Source of the DNA: an uncultured Erythrobacteraceae bacterium
GTDB lineage: Bacteria > Pseudomonadota > Alphaproteobacteria > Sphingomonadales > Sphingomonadaceae
Assembly (NCBI GenBank): GCA_950071875.1
Contig: CATMNW010000003.1
Span: 1 to 34,321, forward strand
Reading direction: 5' to 3'
DNA length: 34,321 nucleotides
Both the position numbers and the translations under genes were made by a program. A model generated the notes under the pieces. The model saw only the letters and a program-made list of their open reading frames with translations. It made no database searches and was not told the DNA's origin. Shown one piece after another: positions 22,142-30,422 of this stretch (the first letter of the stretch is position 1; each line of letters opens with the position of its first letter).

Positions 22142-23845
22142 GGCGGCCGGCGCACAGCCGGCGCCGTCCTCGGCGCAATTCTCGTCACGTGTCGCCTTGA
22201 ACTCGTCGCCTTCGTTCCAATTCGGCCAGCTTGTGCTGTCGGCCAACATCCGGCCGATACGATAGAACAGCGAAAGGTCGCTCATCACGCCCGACCAATC
22301 CCAGTTCGGATCGTATTCGTCCTTCGGCCCGTGGTAGCGGTTCTCGCGGTAATCGCTGGCCACGGCTGCACCAGCTTCGGTTCCGCCCTCGATCAGGTCT
22401 TCACCGCCATCGAGATACAGCATCGGCACGCCGCGTTTCGCAAACGCAAAATGGTCCGAGCGATAATAGTAACCGGCTTCCGGATTGGGGTTGGGCGTTG
22501 TGACCCGGTCGTCGTTCATCAAGGCCTTGTCGAGGAACAGGTCGAGTTGCGATTTACCCGGGCCGACAACAGTCACGTCTTTCGCTGCGCCAGCCATCAG
22601 AAAGGCATCCATATTGATCCCGCCAACGGTCTTGTTGAGCGGGAACACCGGGTTGGCCGCATAATAATCCGCGCCAAGCAAACCCGATTCTTCTGCCGTC
22701 ACGGCCAGGAAGACCAGGCTTCGCGCCGCCGGTCCGGCCTTGGCGTGGGCTTCTGCCAGCGCGACGAGTGCGGCAGTACCGGTCGCATTGTCGACCGCGC
22801 CGTTGCAGATGTCATCGCCATCCGGCGCGGCAGTACACCGCCCGAGGTGATCCCAATGCGCAGTGTGCATGACATACTCGTCTTCGCGTTCGCTGCCGGG
22901 CAACATGCCGATCACGTTCTTCGACGCGAAAGTCCGGATGTCGTTGGAAAAGCTGGTCGAGGCGGTAAGACCAAGCGGAACGGGCGTGAAATCCTTCTTG
23001 CGGGCAGCCGTCATCAGCTCGTCGAGATCCTGCCCTGCGGCGGCAAGGATCTGGCGCGCCTTTTCTTTCTGCACCCAGCCGTTGACCTGTGTCATCGGGG
23101 GCGGGTTGTCGCCGCGCGAAGCATACGCCTGTGGGCCGGACCAGCTGCTTTCGACCACGTTCCAGCCATAGCTGGCCGGTTCGGTATCGTGGATGATGAT
23201 CGCCCCTGCCGCGCCCTGGCGGCCAGCTTCTTCATATTTATAGGTCCAGCGGCCGTAATAGGTCATCGCCTTGCCGTTGAAGGGCCCATCGAGGGTTTCG
23301 GTGCCATAATCGGGATCGTTAACGAGGATGACCGCGGTCTTCCCGGTCATGTCCAGCCCTTCGTAGTCGTTCCATCCCTTCTCGGGCGCATTGACGCCGT
23401 ATCCGACGAAAACGAGCTCGCTGTCTTCAAGGCTTGTATCGGCATCTTCGCGGTAGGAAACGCCCACCCAATCCGTGCTGTAGGCAAGCTGCATGTCGCC
23501 ACCTTCTCCGCCGGAAATCGTCAGCGGCGCGTAGTCCCTGCCCGTGATTTCCACCAGGGGAACGTCCTGCACCCAACTACCGTTATTGCCCGGCTGGAGG
23601 CCTGCCTTCTCGAACTCCTCGATCAGATAGGCGACAGTCTTCTCCTCGCCGGCAGTGCCGGGCGCGCGACCTTCGAATTCGTCGGAGGAAAGGCGTTCGG
23701 TCACGCGCTTCATCGTCTCTTCGGAAATGGTGCCATCGGCGACATCGGGCAGGTCGAGCGCATCCGCCCCGGTATCGACAGAGCCGAGATCCTGGCACGC
23801 GGTGAGCAACAGAGCCGAACAAGCGGCAAGGGCTATGCGTTTCAT
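22139..23845 (-). CDS. M28 family zinc metallopeptidase, lipoprotein
   Basis: This envelope-located aminopeptidase-like enzyme has 568 aa. The N-terminus is a lipoprotein signal (MKRIALAACSALLLTAC) with the lipobox LTAC, so it is probably anchored in the outer membrane or periplasm. A protease-associated (PA) domain lies between residues ~120 and 280 (ELVFVGYGVNAPEKGWNDYE). The M28 domain follows with zinc-site motifs HTAHWDHLG, GAVDNATGTAALVALAEA, FLAVTAEESGLLGADYYA and YYRSDHFAFAKRGVPMLYL. GAGAGGA about 9 bases before the ATG supports the start. It is divergent from glnE and probably co-transcribed with agmatine deiminase. The natural peptide substrates are unknown. Confidence 0.93.
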   Translation of the reverse strand: MKRIALAACSALLLTACQDLGSVDTGADALDLPDVADGTISEETMKRVTERLSSDEFEGRAPGTAGEEKTVAYLIEEFEKAGLQPGNNGSWVQDVPLVEITGRDYAPLTISGGEGGDMQLAYSTDWVGVSYREDADTSLEDSELVFVGYGVNAPEKGWNDYEGLDMTGKTAVILVNDPDYGTETLDGPFNGKAMTYYGRWTYKYEEAGRQGAAGAIIIHDTEPASYGWNVVESSWSGPQAYASRGDNPPPMTQVNGWVQKEKARQILAAAGQDLDELMTAARKKDFTPVPLGLTASTSFSNDIRTFASKNVIGMLPGSEREDEYVMHTAHWDHLGRCTAAPDGDDICNGAVDNATGTAALVALAEAHAKAGPAARSLVFLAVTAEESGLLGADYYAANPVFPLNKTVGGINMDAFLMAGAAKDVTVVGPGKSQLDLFLDKALMNDDRVTTPNPNPEAGYYYRSDHFAFAKRGVPMLYLDGGEDLIEGGTEAGAAVASDYRENRYHGPKDEYDPNWDWSGVMSDLSLFYRIGRMLADSTSWPNWNEGDEFKATRDENCAEDGAGCAPAA

Positions 23846-23943
23846 GAAGGTTGTCCTCTCAGGTGTCGTTGCAATTGAGGGCGCTTCTAGTCGCGGCGGA
23901 AGGGAAAGGGCAAGCTTGCACGTCTGGCCGGGTGGCGGCAGTG

Positions 23944-26627
23944 ATGCTGGCAATGGCAGCCGACTGGACATCTGCGCTCGATCGCGCACGGGCCCATGCG
24001 CCCTTCCTGGCCCGCGCACTCGAGCGACGGCCGCAGCTTGCCGAACTGCTTGCGGCGGGCGATGGCGAGGAGGCGCTGCTTGCCGCCAAAAAGGTGGAAG
24101 CAGCCGACGTTGCGACTGCGCTCCGCCGCGAACGCTGGCCCTGGTGCTGGCCGTGGGCGACCTTGCGGGTGCATTCGATCTCGACAAGGTGATGCGGGAG
24201 CTTTCGACGCTGGCCGACCGCGCCCTCCATTCCGCGATCGACGCGGCGATCGAGCGACGCGTACCGGATGCACAGCCTGCCGGAATGATCGGCCTTGCGC
24301 TGGGCAAGCACGGGGCGGGGGAATTGAACTATTCTTCCGACATCGATCCGATCCTGATTTACGATCCCGAGACGCTGCCCCGGCGCGAGCGGGATGAGCC
24401 GGGAGAGGCGGCGCAGCGCTATGCGCGCGAAGTCGTTCGGCTTCTTTCCGAAGTGACAAGCGAAGGCTATGTTTTCCGTGTCGACCTGAGGCTGCGACCG
24501 GCATCCGAAGTCAGCCCGCTGGCGATCCCTCTCGATGCCGCGATCACGCATTACGAAAGTTCGGCGCTCGCCTGGGAGCGCGCAGCCTATATCCGTGCGC
24601 GCGCCAGTTCGGGGGACATTGCCGCGGGAGAAGCCTTTCTGGATCATATCCGTCCGTTCGTCTGGCGGCGCAGTCTCGATTTCGGGGCCATTGACGAGGT
24701 CCGCCGGCTGACACATCGGATCCGCGAACAGCAGAGCGGCCCTCGCACACCGGAACCGGGTTACAATCTCAAGCTCGGACGCGGGGGCATCCGCGAGATC
24801 GAATTTTTTGCCCAGACACACCAATTGATACACGGTGGTCGCGACCCTTCGCTCAGGGTGCGCGGTACACGCGCGGCGCTGGATGCGCTTGCCGCAACGG
24901 GACGCATCTCGCAGCAGGACGCCGTTGCACTCGGCGAAAGCTACGATGGTCTGCGGACTATAGAGCACCGGCTACAAATGGTCGGCGACCAGCAGACCCA
25001 CTCCCTACCTGCCGGGGAGGCTCTCGATAACATTGCGCGCCTTCATGGACTGGTCGATGGAGCGGCCCTGATCGATCATGTCCGGGCTCTTGCTCATCCC
25101 GTCGCCGAACGCTTCGACGCGCTTCTGGACGAAGACCGTATTTCGGTGCCTTCCAGCGCCCCGCACGTCGTGGCAGAGGATGAGGGAACTGCCGAACCTT
25201 CGGGCCAGCTCGTCGCGCGGGTATCGGAATGGACACAGGGAAAATACGCCGCGCTGCGCAGCACGGCAGCGCTCGGTGCTTTCGAATCGATCCGGCCCGA
25301 ACTGGTAGCCTCGATCGCGGCCTCTCCCGATCCGGACGCTGCCGTTGCCAGATGGGAAGATCTGATTGCCCGTCTGCCAAGTGCCATCAACTTGTTCCGC
25401 TTGCTTGAAGCGCGTCCCGGCCTGTTCGCGTTAATTGCCGATTGCCTCACCCTTGCTCCTCCCATGGCCGACGAACTGTCGCGACGACCCGACCTGCTCG
25501 ATGCTTTGATCGACCGCACGGCTCTCGATCTTCCCGGCGACATCGACGCGCTCGCCGCACGGATGGGGCGGCGCGATCGGGGTGACGACTACGAAACGCG
25601 CCTGGATCGCCTACGCATTGTTACCGGGGAAACGCGATTTGCCTTGGGTGTGCAGCTGATCGAAGCTGCGCATGATCCGCTGGCCATAGCTGCCGGTCTT
25701 TCCCGTACTGCGGAGGCGGCGCTGAAAGTTGCGCTCGAAGCGGCGGAAGAGGAATTCGCTTCGAGGCATGGCAGGATTGCGGGAGGCGAGCTGGTCATAC
25801 TCGGTCTGGGCAGGCTGGGCGGGGGCGTCCTCACCCATGCTTCCGACCTCGACATAATCTATCTGTTCACGGGCACGCACGAAACCGAATCCGATGGCCA
25901 GCGTCCGCTGGGCGCTACTCTCTACTTCAATCGACTTGCGCAGCGCGTGACGGCAGCGCTCAGTGTGCCGACCGCACAGGGCGCGCTGTACGAAGTCGAT
26001 ACGCGGCTCAGGCCCCAGGGCAATCAGGGGCCGTTGGCGGTCAGCATCGACAGTTTCGCCCGCTACCAGCGCGAAGACGCCTGGACCTGGGAGCATATGG
26101 CCCTCACCCGGGCACGCGTGCTCGTGGGTAGCGAAGCTGCGCGGGCTGAGGTCGCAGACGTCGTGACGTCAATTCTGCAGAAAGATCGGGACAGCGGGAA
26201 GTTGCGCGATGCCGTTCTCAAGATGCGCGGCGAAATGGCGGCGCACAAGAAGTCCAAGGGACCGCTCGATGCCAAACTGCTGCGCGGCGGGCTCGTCGAT
26301 ATCGAATTTCTCGTCCACTATCTCCAGCTTAGATACGGCGACGCGCTGACGCCCGATTTGAGTGACGCCATTGCCCGGCTGGAGGACGCAGGCCATCTGC
26401 CTGCGACGATCGCCAATGCGCACGGCTTGATGACCAGACTGCTCGTAGGTACCCGACTTCTTGCGCCCGATCTGACCCGGCCGAATGCCGCGGCTGCCGC
26501 GATCCTCGCCCGGCAAAGCGGATGTGAGGACTACGATTGCCTGATCGAGCGCTTGCAGGCCGCGCGATCTGACGTCTCGAAGGCGTGGCAGGATATTTTC
26601 GGAGAAGGACTGGAGTTGGACGCATGA
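23944..26627 (+). pseudogene. glnE: glnE, glutamine synthetase adenylyltransferase, with -1 frameshift
   Basis: GlnE attaches and removes AMP on glutamine synthetase and so tunes ammonia assimilation. The N-terminus reads in one frame (MLAMAADWTSALDRARAHAP, on through DVATALRRER), then at about 24130-24142 homology moves to the frame one base earlier (LALVLAVGDLAGAFDLDKV). The net length, 2684 bases, is one short of a whole number of codons. The first frame stops at 24190-24192, and that TGA overlaps an in-frame ATG (TGATG), so an 811-aa protein from 24192 is conceivable. The adenylyl-removing domain (GKHGAGELNYSSDIDPI) and adenylyl-transferase domain (GLGRLGGGVLTHASDLDIIYLF) are intact. No homopolymer marks the site. 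Sequencing error, real mutation, or split translation are all possible. The start is weakly supported (GTG 23932 or ATG 23953 are alternatives). bcp overlaps its end (ATGA). Confidence 0.85.
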
Positions 26628-27097
26628 CAAAGACCTATGGTGAAGGCGATGCCTTTCCCGACTTTTCGATGGAGACGCCTGACGGCGGCACGGTGACGAA
26701 GGCCGACCTTGCGGGCGGAAAGGCGGTGATCTTCTTCTATCCCAAGGACAATACGCCCGGCTGTACGACAGAGGCGAAGGATTTCACCGCGTTGAAGCCC
26801 GAGTTCGAAAAAGCAGACGTGCGACTTCTCGGGGTCAGCAAGGACTCGGCGAAGAAGCACCAGAATTTCATCGCCAAGCACGACCTTGACGTCGAGCTGG
26901 CAACGGATGCCGATGAAGCCGGTTTGTCGGACGAATTGGGCGTATGGACCGAGAAGAAAATGTACGGCAAAACCTTCATGGGTATGGTCCGTTCGACCTT
27001 TCTTGTCGGAGCGGACGGCACGATCTTGCGCGTCTGGCCCAAAGTGAAGGTGAAGGGGCACGCCGAGGAAGTGCTCGAGGCTGCCCGCTCGGCATGA
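26624..27097 (+). CDS. bcp: Peroxiredoxin of the BCP/PrxQ group
   Basis: This thiol peroxidase reduces hydrogen peroxide and organic peroxides in the cytoplasm. The 157-aa protein has the peroxidatic Cys47 in FYPKDNTPGCTTEAKDF. It is the only Cys in the protein: the position five residues on, where E. coli Bcp has its resolving Cys, is Lys52. It must therefore be regenerated as a 1-Cys enzyme or through an outside thiol. Other family motifs are LLGVSKDSAKKHQNF and FMGMVRSTFLVGADG. The ATG overlaps the glnE stop (ATGA), and its own stop overlaps the DUF455 start, so all three are one transcription unit. Confidence 0.95.
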   Translation: MTKTYGEGDAFPDFSMETPDGGTVTKADLAGGKAVIFFYPKDNTPGCTTEAKDFTALKPEFEKADVRLLGVSKDSAKKHQNFIAKHDLDVELATDADEAGLSDELGVWTEKKMYGKTFMGMVRSTFLVGADGTILRVWPKVKVKGHAEEVLEAARSA

Positions 27098-27894
27098 CGT
27101 CGCAACGTCGCACTGTTGCATCTGCAATCCGCAGTGCCTTGCTGACCGGCGATGCGAGGGCAAAGGTTTTTGCCGCAAGACAGGTCGCGCGCGACTGGCG
27201 CCGTGGGCAGCTCGACTTTGCGTTCGATGTCGCGATGCCCAACCGGCCTGCGTGGCCGGCCGATCTCCAGCTTTTGCCGCCAGCCCAGATGCCGAGGCGC
27301 GGCAAGATGGGCTCGCTCAAGAACCGCCTCGCGCTGTGGCATGCGCTCGCTCATATCGAATTTGTCGCCATCGACCTTGCGCTCGACATGGCCGGGCGTT
27401 TCGGCGAATCGATGGGAGAAAGATTCGTTTCCGACTTTCTATCGGTAGCAGCAGACGAGGCGATGCATTTCGCCCTGATTGCTCGAAAGCTCGATTCGCT
27501 GGGTAGCTGCTACGGGTCGTTGCCTGTGCACGACGGGTTGTGGTCGGCCGCTCAGGATACGGCGCATGATGTCTCGGCCCGGCTTGCGATCGTTCCCATG
27601 GTACTGGAAGCGCGCGGTCTCGACGTGACGCCTGCAACCCTTGAGCGGGTTCGTGCGCAAGGTGATGAAAACGGGGCGAAAATTCTCCAACGAATCCTTG
27701 ACGACGAAATCCGCCACGTAGCCTTCGGTTCAAAGCATTTTCATGCGGTCTGCACCGCGCGAGCCGACAACCCGCGGGAAACATGGCGAAATCTTGTCGA
27801 AAAACATTTCAGGGGAGGCGTGAAAGGGCCGTTCAACGACTCAGCGCGTTTCGCAGGCGGTCTGCCGCGCTCATACTACGAGCCACTTGTTTGA
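27094..27894 (+). CDS. DUF455 ferritin-like domain protein
   Basis: This is a 266-aa protein of the COG2833/DUF455 ferritin-like family. A four-helix di-iron fold is suggested by Glu/His motifs in the expected order: HALAHIEFVAIDLALD, VAADEAMHFALIARKL, MVLEARGLDVTP and RILDDEIRHVAFG. Related ferritin-like enzymes include the tRNA hydroxylase MiaE, but the function of this family is not established. The start overlaps the bcp stop (ATGA). Its link to a peroxidase suggests a part in oxidative or iron metabolism, which is inference. The C-terminus (FAGGLPRSYYEPLV) is intact. Confidence 0.9.
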   Translation: MTSQRRTVASAIRSALLTGDARAKVFAARQVARDWRRGQLDFAFDVAMPNRPAWPADLQLLPPAQMPRRGKMGSLKNRLALWHALAHIEFVAIDLALDMAGRFGESMGERFVSDFLSVAADEAMHFALIARKLDSLGSCYGSLPVHDGLWSAAQDTAHDVSARLAIVPMVLEARGLDVTPATLERVRAQGDENGAKILQRILDDEIRHVAFGSKHFHAVCTARADNPRETWRNLVEKHFRGGVKGPFNDSARFAGGLPRSYYEPLV

Positions 27895-28037
27895 TTAACC
27901 TTTCCGGTCATAACCCATACTCACGAGACGCCGGGGGGTTCCGGCAGTGACAGAAAATATCGGCAGGAGCAGCACGGGACGCCGCTTTTGCCAGGGATCG
28001 TAAAGGCGCGCAAAGCGCCAGATGGACGGGTTTTAGC

Positions 28038-28718
28038 ATGATCAACAAGCTCAATAAGCTTGCTCTTGCAGCAGTGGCAGCCTTCGGCATCGCAGCAACT
28101 CCGGCACAGGCCAATGAAACCAATACCGCAGCCGCGGTCGGTGCCATTGACATGAGCAAGGTCGCCGCCCCTGCGCAGGAAGGTGACGATGCCCAGTTCC
28201 AGCAGCTCTTCGCGAAATGGGACGAACTCGACCGTGCGGCCTCGCCTGCACTTCGGGTTTCGGTTCCGTCGCGGATGCCTCTCGACAATGCGCGCCTCTC
28301 CAGTGACTACGGAATGCGTACGCATCCGGTTCTGGGTGGCCTGCGCAGCCACAAGGGTGTCGATCTTTCGGCTCCCACAGGTACGCCGATCTATGCCACG
28401 GCCGACGGCTACGTAAGCAAGGCCGAATGGTTCTCCAGCTACGGTAAGTATGTTTCGATCGAACACGGTGCCAACCTCCAGACCCGTTTCGCGCACATGT
28501 CACGCATTGCGGTCGATGCGGGAACCCGCGTGAAGAAAGGCCAGCTGATCGGTTATGTCGGTTCGACCGGCCGTTCGACCGGTCCCCACCTTCATTATGA
28601 AGTCCGCATCGATGGCAAGGCCGTGAACCCGGTTCCCTACATGGTCGAATCGGAAGCGCAGCGCGCGTTTGCACTTGCCACCGGCCAAGGCGGTCAGGGC
28701 GGCGGCGACGACGAATAA
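28038..28718 (+). CDS. M23 family metallopeptidase (LytM-type), exported
   Basis: This is a secreted zinc endopeptidase acting on peptidoglycan cross-links, or a regulator of amidases if degenerate. It has 226 aa with a Sec signal peptide (INKLNKLALAAVAAFGIAAT, cut likely after PAQA). The LytM domain is complete: SDYGMRTHPVLGG, HKGVDLSAPTGTPIYATADG, HGANLQTRFAHMS and GPHLHYEVRIDG, including the HxxxD and HxH zinc residues, so it should be active. The acidic, Gly-rich tail (GQGGQGGGDDE) is unstructured. It is a single gene with a strong terminator after it. The 143-bp gap upstream holds a small GGCGC/GCGCC hairpin (28005-28019) but no promoter I can assign firmly. Confidence 0.95.
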   Translation: MINKLNKLALAAVAAFGIAATPAQANETNTAAAVGAIDMSKVAAPAQEGDDAQFQQLFAKWDELDRAASPALRVSVPSRMPLDNARLSSDYGMRTHPVLGGLRSHKGVDLSAPTGTPIYATADGYVSKAEWFSSYGKYVSIEHGANLQTRFAHMSRIAVDAGTRVKKGQLIGYVGSTGRSTGPHLHYEVRIDGKAVNPVPYMVESEAQRAFALATGQGGQGGGDDE

Positions 28719-28753
28719 GTCCTTCGCTTAGCCCCTTGGGGCAGCGCGAAAGA

Positions 28754-28783
28754 GGCGGCGGGAGCGATCCTGCCGCCTTTTTT
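28754..28783 (+). terminator. Intrinsic terminator of the M23 peptidase gene
   Basis: A 10-bp stem (28754-28763 with 28768-28777, one G-T wobble) is closed by a GCGA tetraloop and followed by six T. It lies 36 bases after the stop codon. This is the clearest terminator in the window. Confidence 0.93.
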
Positions 28784-28874
28784 CTTGCCCGCAGCCATGG
28801 GTAAGGTAGGTTTCTAATGGAAACCGGACGAGTCTGCGCAAGATGCGGAACGCCGGAAGAGGAGAGAGACCGAA

Positions 28875-30422
28875 ATGCACCCCATCACGCACGCCCAAAC
28901 CCGACCGGACCATCCCGCGATCATCATGGCTGGCAGCGGCGAGACCGTGACCTTCGGCGAGATGGATTCCTATGCCAATCGCTTCGCGCATCTCCTTCGC
29001 GCGCGCGGACTGGGTAGCGGCGACCATTTCGCCGTTCTGATGGAGAACAACCCGCATTATCTGCAGGTGGTCTGGGGGTCGCAGCGCGCCGGTACGATGA
29101 TGGTACCGATCTCGACCCGCCTTACCGCATCCGAAATCTGTTACATTCTCAAGGATGCGGGGGCGAAGTTTCTTCTGACGACGGCTAAATTTGCCGAGGT
29201 CATAGAGGGTATCCGCGCGGACTGTGCCGACCTGCCCTTGCTGATCGTAGGCGGAAACGGCGATGAAGATTACGAGGCCGCGCTGGCTGCCCAGCCCGCA
29301 GAGCCCATCGCCGATCAGGCACCAGGGCAATACATGCTCTATTCCTCGGGCACTACCGGGCGGCCTAAGGGGGTCAAACCGGCACCGCCTGCCGATGACG
29401 ACATCCTTGCGACCAACCCGCTTGTCGCACTGGCGATGATGGGGGCGGGCATGCCTGCGGATGGATCCATGGTCTATCTATCCCCTGCGCCGCTGTATCA
29501 TGCCGCACCGTTGGGATGGGGCACGACCGCGCAGCGTCTCGGGGGCACTGTGGTCGTAATGGAAAAGTTCGATCCCGAGCACGCGCTGGAGACGATCGAG
29601 AAATACAAGATCACCGACAGCCAGTGGGTGCCGACACATTTCGTGCGTATGCTCAAGCTCGATCCCGCGCTGCGGACCCGGTATGACTTGTCGAGCCACC
29701 AGCGTGCGCTTCACGCCGCGGCGCCCTGTCCGGTGCCGATCAAACGCGAGATGATCGAATGGTGGGGGCCGATCATCAACGAATATTACGCCGGTTCGGA
29801 AGGGATCGGCATGACGCTGATCAAGGCCAAAGACTGGCTCGACCATCCCGGAAGCGTCGGCCGCGCGATCCACGGGACGCTGCATGTCTGTGACGAGAAT
29901 GGGGAAGAATTGCCCGCAGGGCAGGACGGGCTGCTATTCTTCGAAAACGACCTCATCCCGACCTATCACAACGATCCCGAAAAAACGCGCGAGGCGATGC
30001 ACCCGAAGGGGTGGATGACACTTGGCGACATCGGCCATGTCGATGACGATGGCTACCTCTATCTCACCGATCGCAAGAGCCACATGATCATATCCGGCGG
30101 GGTGAACATCTACCCGCAGGAGATCGAGAACCTGCTCGTTACCCATGACAAGGTCATGGATGCAGCCGTGATTGGCGCACCCTGTCCCGACTTCGGCGAA
30201 AAGGTAGTCGCCGTGGTGCAACCGATGGACATGGGCGATGCGGGCGATGCATTGGAGGCAGAGCTACGCGATTACCTCGCCCCCAATCTCGCCAAGATAA
30301 AGATGCCCAAGCTGTTCGATTTTCGCGCCGATCTGCCACGCGAGGCTAACGGCAAGCTCTACAAGCGCGAACTGCGCGACGAATACGAGAAAACGGCCGA
30401 ACAGCAGACGGAGCAGGCGTGA
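28875..30422 (+). CDS. AMP-dependent acyl-CoA synthetase
   Basis: This enzyme activates a carboxylic acid to its CoA thioester through an acyl-adenylate. It has 515 aa. The P-loop-like motif YSSGTTGRPKGVK is at about residues 156-168. It is followed by the acyl-binding region around YLSPAPLYHAAPLGWG, the YYAGSEGIG motif, and GWMTLGDIGHVDDDGYLYLTDRKSHMIISGGVN with the hinge. The catalytic C-terminal Lys lies in EANGKLYKRE. It resembles the FadD-like synthetases found beside P450 genes in sphingomonads and actinobacteria. GGAGAG precedes the ATG. Its TGA overlaps the P450 start, so the two are co-translated. The acid substrate (terpenoid, fatty or steroid side chain) is not known. Confidence 0.93.
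   Translation: MHPITHAQTRPDHPAIIMAGSGETVTFGEMDSYANRFAHLLRARGLGSGDHFAVLMENNPHYLQVVWGSQRAGTMMVPISTRLTASEICYILKDAGAKFLLTTAKFAEVIEGIRADCADLPLLIVGGNGDEDYEAALAAQPAEPIADQAPGQYMLYSSGTTGRPKGVKPAPPADDDILATNPLVALAMMGAGMPADGSMVYLSPAPLYHAAPLGWGTTAQRLGGTVVVMEKFDPEHALETIEKYKITDSQWVPTHFVRMLKLDPALRTRYDLSSHQRALHAAAPCPVPIKREMIEWWGPIINEYYAGSEGIGMTLIKAKDWLDHPGSVGRAIHGTLHVCDENGEELPAGQDGLLFFENDLIPTYHNDPEKTREAMHPKGWMTLGDIGHVDDDGYLYLTDRKSHMIISGGVNIYPQEIENLLVTHDKVMDAAVIGAPCPDFGEKVVAVVQPMDMGDAGDALEAELRDYLAPNLAKIKMPKLFDFRADLPREANGKLYKRELRDEYEKTAEQQTEQA

Noticed and set aside
21929..23878. 649-codon open frame opposite the M28 peptidase
   Set aside because: It is antisense to the well-supported lipoprotein peptidase, and its protein shows no family motifs.
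24193..24307. N-terminal extension of the M28 peptidase up to 24307
   Set aside because: The lipoprotein signal with lipobox begins at 23845 with a good ribosome site. The extension runs antisense through glnE.
27895..28037. CtrA site upstream of the M23 peptidase (TTAACC near TAACCC)
   Set aside because: Spacing between the half sites does not fit TTAA-N7-TTAA.
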